A DNA stretch of 64,000 nt, from assembly GCA_964036315.1 (NCBI GenBank), contig OZ038488.1:64086254-64150253 (forward strand), in the 5' to 3' direction. A program made the translations under genes and the position numbers. Below the pieces are notes generated by a model. The model searched no databases. It was not told the DNA's origin and saw only the letters and a list, made by a program, of their open reading frames with translations. This document shows positions 10,035 through 20,325 of this stretch, in pieces. How positions within the stretch are numbered: position 1 is the first letter of the stretch; each line of letters opens with the position of its first letter. Source of the stretch: Acanthosepion esculentum. Taxonomy: Eukaryota; Mollusca; Cephalopoda; Sepiida; Sepiidae.

Positions 10035-10783
10035 TGGCGGAAAATGCTGATTCCACACCGTCTCTAACGGTGCCAACGGTGCAAAACGAAATTTCGTCGC
10101 CGCCGAAAAAATCGGCCTGGGCGGAAAATAGACTTAAAAAGGATGCCGCATATTATGCGGAATTAAGAGCCCAAAATGAACAGTACTTCCAGGGGGACGA
10201 ATTCCTTACCATTCCCGTGGTCCTGGAAGCTATCAAAGTCAGTTATTTCCCTGTTGACCTCAGATGTCAAAAATAAGACGCTTATCGGAGTCAGCAGGGA
10301 AACGATGGAGGAGGCTTTAAAAAGCCTGCAGATCGCACCCAAGTTACTGGCAAGGGTATCCCGTGCGAAGTGGGAGATTTTGCTGGGAAGCGAGGAGGAA
10401 GCCAAAAGTCTGGCAGGGAACACTTTGACCACAAAGTCACTGAGACTCCAGACGGAGTACTTGGGCACCAGAAAAACAAAGATCACGGTCCATGGGGGAA
10501 CTTGAAAGTTTGGTCCTTCCTAGAGGAATGTAGGGATGTGTTCCCAGACATTAGAGTGCTAGAAACGGGCACACCCGAACTAAGAAAACTTGCCCATTTT
10601 TGCGCAGCGAGGGTCCCCGTAGTGCTCCATCCCTCTGTATATAGGGCAGCTAAATTAACCTCCCCCATGGACGTCGGCGGAATTGTCCCAGAAGGTCGAA
10701 TGACGACCGAATTAGGCACTGGAAGTCTGGGACATTCCGTCGGGATCCTGTCACCCGCTGATTTCCGCCCTGTATGTGAGTAG
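10034..10783 (+). pseudogene. Element 2 ORF1 remnant with internal deletion
   Basis: ATG at 10034 (CCCCATGG context) starts MAENADSTPS, aligned with MAEKNIDTPA of the array. The first frame is lost near 10235 by a small indel and continues in another frame (SVISLLTSDV ... LQTEYLGTRKTKITVHGG). At about 10495 the sequence jumps from the start of the RRM-like region to the middle of the C-terminal domain (LKVWSFLEECRDVFPDI). The zinc knuckle and the whole linker, some 390 codons, are therefore missing. The end (HPSVYRAAKL, DVGGIVPEG, FRPVCE) is in a third frame and stops at 10781-10783. It cannot encode a working ORF1 protein. Confidence 0.85.
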
Positions 10784-10824
10784 GTTTTTTGCTATAACTC
10801 TGTTTTTTCGTTGCAGGCTTAGAA

Positions 10825-13224
10825 ATGGAAATTAAGATTGCCAGTCTGAATGCGAGGGGCTTGAGAGATCGGAGTAAGGCCGCCCGCCCGCCTGCTTCGG
10901 GATCTCTTGTCCTTCGGTGTGGATGTTGCCGCGATCGAAGAGACCCACTTTGTTTGCACTTCCGATGCGTGTGTGCTGGAGGAGGACTTTGTCGTCTATT
11001 CAGCATACGGGGACCGGTTTGCCAGAGGAGTTTCTTTGTTGGTCAGACGTACTCTCGATGCGAAGGTGGACCTTGTCCATACCGATGCCGAGGGCCGGTT
11101 GATCGTGGCCGATATTGCCGTGAAAAGTGGTTCGTTTCGGGTCGTTGCGGTTTATGCGCCCAACGACCGGGAGGAGCGGGGTTCCTTTTTTCGGCGGTTG
11201 GGGCCGTTCCTAGTCGATTCTTCGCGCCTAGTTTTAATGGGGGACTGGAATGCCGTCCTGGACCCCAAGTTAGACAGGGAGCGGATCGCTAGCGGGAGTA
11301 GGGGAGATCGTAGCCTGGTCGATCTGATGGTCTCGTCGATAGATACCGGGTCGATCATCCCGGGAGGAAAATGTGGACGTGGGCTCTTAGCTGGCCGTCT
11401 GACAAGGTAGTTAGCTACCTTGACAGAATGTTAGTTCGTAGAGCCGACATAGACTTGTTAGATTGTCCCACGTTCCACTGGGTAGGCTATTCGGATCACA
11501 AACTCGTTTGTGCCCGGGTGGCGTTAGAACATAGGCCTAGAATGGCTGGTTACTGGAAGTTCAATCTGTCCTTACTGGACAAGCGGGACTTCCAGGAGCA
11601 GCTAACTAGCGTAGTGCAGCGGGAGCTAGTGGGGGCGGTTGTCGGGAATAGGTGGTGGGAACGACTTAAAAATAGGATTAGGTCCTTCACCACTGGTTTC
11701 AGCAAACGGCTCGCTCTAGATAGAGCTGAAAAGGTGAAGACAAGGCTAATTTTTCCCGGGCGGAGGCTGGGGGGATCCCCTAGAGATAGCCCTAGCTAGG
11801 GAGGCCCTGCAGCGTTCGAATAGCGAGCGCTACATGGGTCAGGTAATTAGGCATAAGCTAAGTAAGATGTCTTCTGAAGCCGTGAACCTAGGCGCAGATC
11901 TGCGTCGGGAAGAAGTCCGTCGAGGTGGTGAGTGGAAACCCCGGAGGGGCGTACTCTGCGGTCGGCTGACGGCATGTGTAAGGCGTTTCGGCGGCATTTC
12001 GAGAGCCGCTTTACCAAGGAGACTGGTCTCCGTGAGGAGGAGTTTCGTAGCTATTTGGCTGACTTTCCTCGGCTCGCGCCGACTGAAGCAGCTAGCTGCG
12101 AAGGAGAGATCACGGAGGGCGAAGTCTACGAGGCACTGAAGAAGGTCGGCAGAGGCAAGTCGCCCGGTCTGGATGGTTTGCTCTATGAATTGTACTTGAG
12201 GCTGTCGCACATCTTTGTCCCGATTCTGACAGCAGTGTTCAACAACTGGTTTCGGTCGGGGTCCATCCCCAACCGCATTTCCAGGGGTGTGATCACTCTA
12301 CTAAAAAAGGGCAAGGGTGGTGGGGGGAATCTAGAGGACTATAGGCCCATAACTCTGCTAAACACAGAGTTAAAGATTATGGCCAAGATCCTGCAGGAGC
12401 GTTTGCAGTCAGTTGCCGAGTCTCTGTTGGGACCTGAGCAGACTTGTTCTGTGAGGGGCCAAACAATTCAGAGCAACCTGCATTTGATCCGCACGATCCT
12501 AGAAAGGCGACGAAGAAGCCGCGCTGATCAATGTGGATCAGGCCAAGGCATTTGATAGGGTCGACCATCGCTACCTTGCTACTGTCTTGCAGGCCGCCGG
12601 ATTCGCACACGACTTCTGCCGCTGGATTAGCTTCCTGTATCGCTCCCCCAGTGCTGTGGTGCAGGTGAACGGAAAGTTGTCGGGCGCTTTTGTTCTGTCG
12701 AGGTCGGTTCGTCAGGGTTGTCCGCTGTCGCCTCTCCTTTATGCTCTGGCGTTGGAGCCTCTCCTTCGCCGGCTGAAGGACGAGACGTGCAGTCCGGCCC
12801 TACGCGGGATCGCCGTTCCTGGAGGGTCTCGAGCCAGGGTTTCCGCGTACGCCGATGACGTATCTGCTTTCGTGTCGTCCCGCAGCGACATTGAGGCAGT
12901 ACAGAAGGCGCTTGATCGGTACGAGAAGGTGACGGGGGCCAAGATAAACCGCAACAAGTCGTACGGCTTGCGGTTAGGTGCCTGGAAGGGGCGTGATCTT
13001 CTGGGCCGCTTCGGTTGGATGGACGGTCCTGTCCGCATTCTTGGTGTGTGGTTTGGACCCGATCTTCAGCTGGAGAAGAATTGGTCAGAAGTACTAGCAA
13101 AGGTCGTTTCTGTCGGTAAGACTTGGAATCGACGGAGGTTGTCCGTTAAAGACAGGGCGGAGGTGTGTGTTACATACATTTTCCCCCTGGTTCTTTATCG
13201 ATTGTCAGTACTTCCTCTCTGTAA
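10825..13224 (+). pseudogene. Element 2 ORF2 remnant, frameshifted and 3'-truncated
   Basis: ATG at 10825 opens MEIKIASLNARGLRDRS. Small indels relative to the array break the frame near 10885 (+4), 11328 (-10), 11745 (-4), 11928 (about -16) and 12505 (-8). Across the frames the endonuclease (IEETH, VYAPND, GDWNAVLDPKLDR, YSDHKLV) and the RT (SPGLDG, DYRPITLLN, QAKAFDRVDH, RQGCPLSPLL, YADDVSAF) can be followed to LPLC at 13221. The C-terminal third with its zinc finger is absent. All breaks are small and scattered, as expected from neutral decay. Confidence 0.9.
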
Positions 13225-13775
13225 TCAGTTCAATTAATTCAATTGTTGAAAATGTTTTATTTATCATGATCTTTTGGTCGTGTTTCTAAACCTTTCCAAG
13301 AAAATCTATCTATCTATCTATCTATCTACGCTTTTCAATCTCAGTCTGTATGTGTCTGTCAGTCACTCTCCTTCTCTTTATATCTCAGTCTGAGATAGAA
13401 AGAGAAGGTATGGCTTTTCTGATACCTTCTCGTCATTCGTGATTGGAAATCTATAAAATAATTATTGAACCTAAAACCAGGATACTCAGGCAGCCTCTCC
13501 ATATTTATCTATTTTTATTTTAAATGTTAAGAACCAATTTCAAACCAAGTGTGCTTTACCATTAAACTATAAGAAGCCATTACAGCATTTTCTCGATTAT
13601 CCGTACCTCGTTTTTTTCTGGATTTCGATTATCCGCACATGAAATGAAGTGAAAATTTGACATCATCCTAACATTTTCCAAACTATTCTAATATTTGCTC
13701 TCAAGCGTTTTGAGAATTTAGAAAACCTATTCAACATTTTATAAAAAACGTTGATAAAATCAGTTCAATTAATTC
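13223..13775. repeat. 18-bp direct repeat flanking an insertion
   Basis: AATCAGTTCAATTAATTC occurs at 13223-13240 and again, perfectly, at 13758-13775. It brackets a 517-bp segment (13241-13757). This has the form of a target-site duplication of the length made by LINE machinery. Confidence 0.75.
13241..13757. mobile_element. Dispersed repeat with tetranucleotide head, copy 2
   Basis: It holds (TCTA)n at about 13306-13327, a diverged CAGTCTG block, and the body also present at 4860-5095 (CTATAAGAAGCCATTACAGC). Homology with copy 1 ends at the right-hand 18-bp repeat, which supports an inserted unit. No open frame. It is probably a SINE or truncated LINE of unknown family. Confidence 0.55.
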
Positions 13776-14020
13776 CTGTTAACTTCTTTGTTGTTTTCAT
13801 GCAAATTATCACAGCTTGGTTACACCAGAGATTGCGGCCTACGCAACTCTCAGATGCGTTTGACACACGTGAACCATGCTTCAATGGGAAATGCTAATGA
13901 TCTTGCTCATATTGAAGTACAACTGCTCCCAATGCCCAATTTCAAATACCGAAGCAGTTCTCATACTTGACAAATGTTTAACTTGGTTGCGCTTTAAACC
14001 AGAAGCTAGAATTACAAATA
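13776..14020. other. Gene-free spacer
   Basis: No recognisable element. A 60-codon open frame (13788-13970) shows no domain and is not called. Confidence 0.5.
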
Positions 14021-14105
14021 CAGTGTAACCCGGATATAAGAGAGTTGTCGGGACTGGAGTAGAAGTCTCTTATATCCGGGTTTCTCTGATATCCGGGTTA
14101 CACTG
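14021..14105. mobile_element. pogo-like MITE, short form (85 bp)
   Basis: Same ends and TA flanks as the copy at 2425. The middle reads GGGACTGGAGTAGAAGTC instead of GGGACCGGAGAG, and one TIR position differs (CTGATATCC). Confidence 0.8.
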
Positions 14106-14533
14106 TACATCTACTTTCATCCAGTTCCAGAAGTTAGCAACAGAAAAAAATGTGAAACCAGCCGGAAACAGACAAAAATTGACGGATGTTTTCCTAAAAT
14201 ATAAATTACATAAAGCCTTGAACAAGACGTTTGAAAATATTATTTGATTATGTAAATGTTAATTTCTTCCGGAAAATGATTTTTTTCTCTATTCTTTTTC
14301 GATAATATAGGTATTTATTCATTTATCCGAGATTTAGAATAATTCAGATATATTTTCTTTAAGATGAGATGAAAAAAGAAATTCACAAAAATTTCTTACT
14401 TTTAAGCCATCTTTTTACTTTTTTAATTCGTTCTTTTTCTTTCTTCTATTTAAACCCTTTCTTTCCTTTTCTTTTTTCAGTCCTCTTTTTCTTTTTTTCA
14501 TTTGGCACCTCTTTCTTTCAATCCATTTTTGTA

Positions 14534-14719
14534 CAGTGTAACCCGGATATAAGAGAGTTGTCGGGACCGGATAAGAAGTCTCTTATATCCGTGTTTCTCT
14601 TATATCCGGGTTTGGTCTATTTTGTTTAGGTAAGTTTGGCTCTAATTTGGGACCAGATAAAATCTCTCTTATATCCGGGTTACTCTTATATCCGGGTCTC
14701 TTATATCCGGGTTACACTG
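14534..14719. mobile_element. pogo-like MITE, long form (186 bp)
   Basis: Same termini with TA on both sides. Inside, the phrase CTTATATCCGGGTT is repeated several times and a 50-bp spacer contains TGGTCTATTTTGTTTAGG and GGGACCAGA. The copy at 16233 shares that spacer, so the long form is a real subfamily. Confidence 0.8.
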
Positions 14720-14739
14720 TATTATTCTTTCTAATTCAT

Positions 14740-15420
14740 CCTTTTCCCCTATTTAGCCACTTTTTTCTTTATTTCTTGTTTAGGTGCCTTTTTCTTTCTT
14801 CTATTCAGCCCTTTCTTACTTACTTCCTTACTTTTTAAAATTTATTTCAGCTCATTTTTCTATTTTTTTAATTTCTCCTTTCTTCCTTCTTCTATTTAGC
14901 TTTTTATTTTCTTCACTTCTTTCAGTCACTTTTTTTTCTTTCGACTCTCCTTATTTTTCTTCTATCCAGTACTTTCTTCTTTATCACTTTCTTTCGTTTT
15001 CTTTCTTTCTCTCCTTCTTTCTTCTTTCTTTTTACCTTTTTTCTTTCTTATTTTTTTCTTTTTGTTTCTTTTTCCTTTTTTCTTCTTTTCTTTCCTCATT
15101 TCTTTCTTTTCTTTCTTTCTTTATTCTTTTTGTTCTTTTTTCTTTTTATTCTTTCTTTTTCTTTCTTTCTTTTTCTTTTTTCTTTCTTTTTTCTTTTTTC
15201 TTTCTTTCTTTCTCGTATTCATAGTTAGTTCTCCATTTTCATTTTCGAAATCTAATTTATTTGATTTTACCGCATCCTCTTTTTTCTGTTTCTTCTCTTT
15301 TCTTCTCTTCCAACTTCTATTTTTTACTATCTATTGTTTTCTATTTCATTTCTCTCATTGCCTATTTGTCTGTCTTTTTTTGTCTCTTTCTCTCTAGCTT
15401 TGTTTTAAAGTTGTTCCCTT
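14740..15420 (+). repeat. Long pyrimidine tract, TTTC-rich
   Basis: About 650 bp in which the + strand is nearly all T and C, dominated by TTTC and TTCT. Open frames here are runs of F, S and L and are artefacts of the tract. Mirror-type purine/pyrimidine tracts can form triplex DNA (general knowledge). Confidence 0.85.
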
Positions 15421-15427
15421 TCGTTTC

Positions 15428-15680
15428 AACAGCCGAAATCATGAATGGCGTAAGCAACAGACATCCACTCTCAAAACATTTCCCTACGACTTTTCAGAAT
15501 AAGAGAGGAAAAAAATGAAGCAAGAGGAGAAATGAACGAGCTGACAAAAATAAAATAAAGATTATAAAACAGAAAAGGAAAAAAAGCAGAAAGGCGCTGG
15601 TAACTGCAGGTTGAAAGCTGAAAGTGGACAGGAGATGACATAGAACTGTTGACCGAGGACCAGGTACAAAAAATTCTGAG
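15428..15680. repeat. Dispersed repeat family, copy A
   Basis: A 250-bp unit starting CAGCCGAAATCATGAATGGC and ending near GACCAGGTACAAAAAA. It recurs at 23541-23815 with about the same order of motifs (TTTCCCTACG, GGTTGAAAGCT, GATGACATAGAACT). No coding potential and family unknown. Confidence 0.65.
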
Positions 15681-16183
15681 TGAAGTCTGTAAGCATTTCG
15701 AGACATGATTTGTCAACATGTAATAATTACTCTTTCACTTGGGAATTCCACGACTAAAGCCGGTGTGTGTGGTCTGGCTTAATGGGGGATGCCTTTAGCC
15801 AGGTGTAGACTAGAGGGTTGGGGATATAGTTGGAGGGTGGCATTTGTCACGACGCCTAAAACAAAACCTGTGCTTCCTTACAGTTCGATTACCATCCGGA
15901 AGCAGAAGGAAAAGAAGAAAAAGGAGGGGGAGAAGGAAGAGAAAAAGAAGTTGTTAGGTGTGAACTAAACGTGCGCCTACACTAACAAAGATTATCCGCA
16001 TTTTCGGAAGAACACTAACGAAAGATGCACACATTCAATTCTTGTGTATCTGGGAGTTGCAGGGGGGGGGGTTCATTGGTTGAACGCTTTAAAGCAAATG
16101 GCTCGAATTCAATATTTGTGACAGGTGGGCTGCTCATGATTTGAGAAAGGGATTTGGGGAAGAAAGCTCACAACTGTACGCTG

Positions 16184-16185
<2 letters not shown>
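15681..16185. other. Gene-free spacer
   Basis: No gene seen. It contains a purine-rich patch (about 15900-15950) and a G-run near 16062. Confidence 0.5.

Positions 16186-16232
<47 letters not shown>
16186..16232. repeat. (TA)n microsatellite
   Basis: An uninterrupted TA run directly at the left edge of the pogo-like MITE. TA repeats resume at its right edge (16403-16417), so the MITE landed inside the run. Confidence 0.95.
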
Positions 16233-16235
<3 letters not shown>

Positions 16236-16403
16236 TGTAACCCGGATATAAGAGAGTTGTCGGGACCGGAGAAAGAGTCTCTTATATCCGGCTTTCTCTT
16301 ATATCCGGGTTTGGTCTATTTTGTTTAGGTAAGTATGGGTCTAATTTGGGACCAGAGAAAATGTCTCTTATATCCGGGTTTCTCTTATATCCGGGTTACA
16401 CTA
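16233..16403. mobile_element. pogo-like MITE, long form, in a TA microsatellite
   Basis: CAGTGTAACCCGG start, the shared TGGTCTATTTTGTTTAGG spacer, and a right end reading TTACACTA with one change from CACTG. The TA target preference explains its position. Confidence 0.75.
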
Positions 16404-16440
16404 TATATATATATATGTATGTGTGTTATGTATGTATGTA

Positions 16441-16444
<4 letters not shown>

Positions 16445-16472
<28 letters not shown>
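16445..16472. repeat. (GT)n microsatellite
   Basis: A pure GT run following TGTA-type repeats from 16418. Confidence 0.95.
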
Positions 16473-16478
<6 letters not shown>

Positions 16479-16604
16479 ATTTTTATCATAAGAGATTATA
16501 ATAAAAACATGTTTAAATCGCTACACAAAAACATTTCATGTTTCAATACTATGATTGTACTTCTTCAGGCGATGGTAAGTAACTGGTGATTACATTTTTT
16601 TAAG

Positions 16605-16853
16605 TGTTATGGGATCTTACCTGTAACGACAATGAACTCTTCCTGACACTATAAAGACTGCGCCTCTCAAGAGATACGATAGAAGAAGTGTAACGAGTCA
16701 AGACGGAGACAATAGTAGTTCACTCTAAACCAGACTGACAGTCATACTAACACCTTCAACTTCTTGTATTATTATTCTGTTGTAATATATCTTTGTTATT
16801 CCTACTCTTGTGTTCGTGTTGTTCTTCCTTGGTCCTAACCTTGGACCATAACA
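16605..16853. mobile_element. Candidate LTR, 249 bp
   Basis: The segment begins TGTTATGG and ends CCATAACA, an 8-bp inverted terminal match with the TG...CA boundary of LTR retrotransposons. It contains a TATA-like ACTATAAAG near 16650. The bases outside (TTAAG left, GTGAT right) do not form a duplication, so it is either the 5' LTR of a decayed element or a solo LTR with an eroded site. No gag or pol remnant follows. Confidence 0.5.
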
Positions 16854-17172
16854 GTGATGCGAGGATATTGGACCAAAACATTAAGGACATTTAAAAACAA
16901 AGTGTTACCTCTTTTTCAAAAGTTAAAGGTGGAGGACATATGTTCAGAGTTAAAATAAGACTTGTGGGTATGTCTTCATTAACCAATTAATGCCAGATCT
17001 ATGTTAAATAGCAAAGTAAGTTCAAAAGGTGGAGGTGGGTGAGTTATTTTATTCATGATAAAAAAAAGTCATGATAAACCAGAACATAGACAGGCCATCA
17101 TTGACAATTTGCGGAAAATATGTCAGCGACAAGTGATATCACGATACATTTGTCGCAGACATATAAACAATA
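16854..17172. other. Spacer between LTR and Penelope-like remnant
   Basis: No frame resembles a retroelement protein. GTGATGCGAGGATATTGG directly after the LTR could be a primer-binding site, but I cannot match it to a tRNA. Confidence 0.35.
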
Positions 17173-17819
17173 TGGTTTAACCCACCTTTCTGTAAATTAT
17201 CTAATATTAATATTGGCAAATACTTCTTAAATTTAATAGACAAACATTTCAATAATAACAATCCTTTAAGAAAAATTTTCAATAGGAAAACTCTAAAGAT
17301 TAGTTACTCCTGTATTCGGAATATAGACAGTATAATTATTTCATATAATAACCATTTATTAAAGGAGTTTTATGGCAGTGAAACACAAGAAAATAAACCT
17401 CCTTGTAAAACCGGAGCTAACTGCCAAGTTGGAGGTATTTGTACTTCTGAAAATATAGTATATGAACCTACTATTTTTCCCAAGGAAAATATCAACCAGA
17501 AAAAGTATAGACAGGAATATCAGCTGGGTGTTGGCTTCAAAGATTTTACATTCACAGACATTCTTTCACCAATGCGTCTTTGAGATACCAAAACGGCTCT
17601 GTCTAAACATTACTTGAATCTTAAAGTTGAAAGCTTCACCCTACAAATAAAATGGAGGATCATCTGTAAATTACAGGCTCCCAACAACTTCAGAAACAGA
17701 TACAATCTTTGCATTAAAGAAAAATTATAATAATTAAATATGGAAATACTGATGAATTATTGAACCAACGAAATGAACTTTTCTTCAAGTGTAGACATAA
17801 GCGTTTTAAAATTCCCTAA
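17173..17819 (+). pseudogene. Penelope-like element remnant (C-terminal part)
   Basis: Starting at TGG (17173) the frame reads WFNPPFCKLSNINIGKYF, then LIDKHFNNNNPLRKIF, ISYSCIRN, and a cysteine cluster PCKTGANCQVGGICTSENIVY. This is the connector and GIY-YIG-proximal part that I recognise from widespread animal Penelope-like proteins, which usually read WFNPP...LIDKHF...SYSCM...CNCR...CPL.GKC. One in-frame stop interrupts it at 17581-17583. It then continues KTALSKHYLNLK, IKWRIICK, NLCIKEKL, a frameshift near 17728, and NQRNELFFKCRH, ending at 17817-17819. There is no RT palm upstream, so this is a 5'-truncated dead copy. Confidence 0.7.
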
Positions 17820-18006
17820 TAACGTTTACTTTGGAGAATTTTACACTTGAAGTGTTGGATATTTTGTATGGTACTAACACGTATGCATACATGCATTCAA
17901 AACATCCTTTCAAACTTAAAAGGATCACAACAGAAACTAATCAACATTATATATCTAAATTACTTAACCAAACCTGTTTGAATGAAAATATGCTGCATAA
18001 ATATAC

Positions 18007-18007
<1 letters not shown>

Positions 18008-18099
<92 letters not shown>
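18008..18099. repeat. (TA)n followed by (TG)n
   Basis: TA run to about 18054, a short TATG transition, then a pure TG run to 18099. Confidence 0.95.
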
Positions 18100-18104
<5 letters not shown>

Positions 18105-18534
18105 TGTGCAAAAGTTTGTAAACTCCTGCCTAAAAATTATGAAAATAACATTTTCTCAAGTTAAACATATTGTATTCTTTTATCGCGCACAAAATCTACC
18201 AGATAAGATTTATGTATCAATGTAGTTTGAAAAGTTAGTATGTACAATGAATGTAATTGTTTTTGATACTTGCTTTAATTCTGGAAGCCATTGATGCTGC
18301 AAGGATCTTGTACAGATCATCGTTGATTTCTTGTGTCCAAGCTGTCGTTATTATTATTTTTTCCGATGGTTAAGTATTTCCTAAGTAGGATAATTGAGCT
18401 TTGTTTTGATAAACATTAAAAAACAGAAATTAAGAAAGAAAAAAAATAGTTACTGAAGAAAGTAATTAAACCAGTTTTAAAATACCATTTTATAATTATT
18501 TTTAATTTTTTTTAACTATATTTATTAATCTCTA
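18100..18534. other. Gene-free spacer
   Basis: AT-rich with no recognisable gene or repeat. Confidence 0.5.
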
Positions 18535-18905
18535 TATACACTATTCGCATTATTCGGACTATTGTCCTCATATTTGTTGCTATATTTATCACAACGTTTC
18601 GGCTGTTGTACGTTCCGGCCTTCTTCAGGTGGCTGGAAAGTCAAACTGAACCCTTTATTTCGCTTACTGGGACAGACTTACTTTGGAGAACTTGGAGAGG
18701 TGAATTAACAGGCGATAACTGATAACTGATATCCATAAGACATGGCACGTGGAACTAGAACAGACTACCCCAGCGAGCGAAATAAAGGGTTCAGTTCGAC
18801 ATTACAACCACCTGAAGAAGGCCGGAGCGTACAACGGCCGAAATGTTGTGATAAATATAGCAACAAAGATGAGGACAATAGTCCGAATAATGTAAATAGT
18901 GTACA
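18535..18905. repeat. Long inverted repeat, two 136-bp arms
   Basis: The left arm (18535-18670) is the reverse complement of the right arm (18770-18905), with roughly a dozen mismatches, around a 99-bp spacer. The right arm on the + strand contains CCTGAAGAAGGCCGG and CGGCCGAAATGTTGTG, which pair with each other. The arms lie 700 bp downstream of the Penelope-like remnant in the same orientation. Such elements often carry repeated ends, so the arms may be its terminal repeats (inference). Confidence 0.75.
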
Positions 18906-20317
18906 TAATACCTTATCTCAGAAATATAGACAGATACTATTTTTTATATGTAAAATATGTCCTTTTGTAGGCATAGCTACGCAATACTTAACGCAGATTT
19001 TTATATTTTTGTGTGGTAAACAATTTTAAAGAATAAAAAAAACCCGAAAGTAACTCTGAAAAACATTTTGGTAAATTTTAATACATATTCAAAATGCACC
19101 CACAACTAACATCAAAATACTAAAAATATCAAACAAATTTCTGCATGCTAATAAAATCCTGACATCCTAACAGATGTAATTGTAAATTCTATTCTAATAG
19201 TTTGATTTGGGGGGGGGTGTCTTCGTTTTTTTTTTTTTCACTTTTCATCTGTGTAAGTTTTTTTTTCAGTTTCTTTATCCCTGTTCACCTATGATCTTCA
19301 AAATTTTTAATACGACATCAATCGCCATCTTCTATCTTCTTGAATCATGTTCTTTTATTGTCCTTTCTCCCCACTATTGGGTTCTCATTCTAATTCACTC
19401 ACTGTAACCTCTGACACCTTAGTGGCATTATCGCCTTACTGGGAGAGGGGTGAAATGATTTTAAAAGTATTCTTTTGTTCAGAGTTACTTTCATATGTAC
19501 AGATTATTATTAACAAAATTTGAAGTATTTGTTTAAATATATGAATGTATTTGCAAGATTTTTCTTCAAAATTTATAAAATTAACCTCTTCAGGACACGA
19601 ATTGATATTAATATTTATAGCTCAACTGCTGTGGACGTACTTATACGTCCATATGAAACTTCCGCTTTTGTTGACGTTTTTCAAACACCATCCAATGCTG
19701 GTTTCTAGCGTTAGTGCTATAAACTAACTAGCGCTTAATTCTATTCATACACTAACATAGACATATATTAGCGCTCAGTACAAACTGTCTTTTTTTATTT
19801 TTTTTATTTTTGATAAATCGGATATTCGAGGTGTAGTTTTATCAGTGTATCAGATCGAAACCAAAATGACGACGACCATGAAGTCACCCTCAGCCTCTTT
19901 ATCGCCATTTATTTGCAGTAAATAACGATTTCCTATTTTTCCCAAAACACGTCAGCGCAGCCAGGCAACAATACTGTAAGTATACAACATTGAAAATGTT
20001 AATAAGCATGAAGCTCAACTTCGTTTAAATCTCGAATGTCAGTGAGACACAATCCGTGACTTGTGGAACTTTCTCGCTAACAAGATGAACCAAATTTCAG
20101 AAACCGGGAGCGGTGACCAGCGTTCGGCTTTCATCTGATTATGTTTACTTCGAACGAATGCCATAAGAAAAGGCATGAGTTCACTTTTCCCCTACTTTTG
20201 CATCTCCGAGTAAATATCAAGTCAGTCGGAACTCTTTACTCTTCTAAGGCTAAGAAATGTTTACTCTGACAAAAATAAATAAATCTATAGTTAGCCTCAT
20301 GTCTTATTGAAAAATTG
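18906..20317. other. Gene-free DNA
   Basis: Several short open frames, none with a domain. A palindromic GGACGTACTTATACGTCC is at about 19634-19651. Nothing else stands out. Confidence 0.55.
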
Positions 20318-20325
20318 GGAGGATT

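Larger units (their letters stand above)
9603..13224 (+). mobile_element. Element 2: decayed sister of the array LINE
   Basis: Closer to the array element than element 1, with long identical protein stretches in ORF2. It has a T-rich 5' UTR (to 10033), a deleted ORF1 and a frameshifted ORF2. It stops abruptly at ORF2 residue about 811, so the last 330 residues and the 3' UTR are missing. The exact 5' boundary is unclear because its start merges with U2-like sequence. Homology ends at 13224, where an 18-bp direct repeat begins. Confidence 0.85.

Noticed and set aside
14369..15397. Hydrophobic Phe/Ser-rich frames resembling membrane proteins
   Set aside because: Artefact of the pyrimidine tract.
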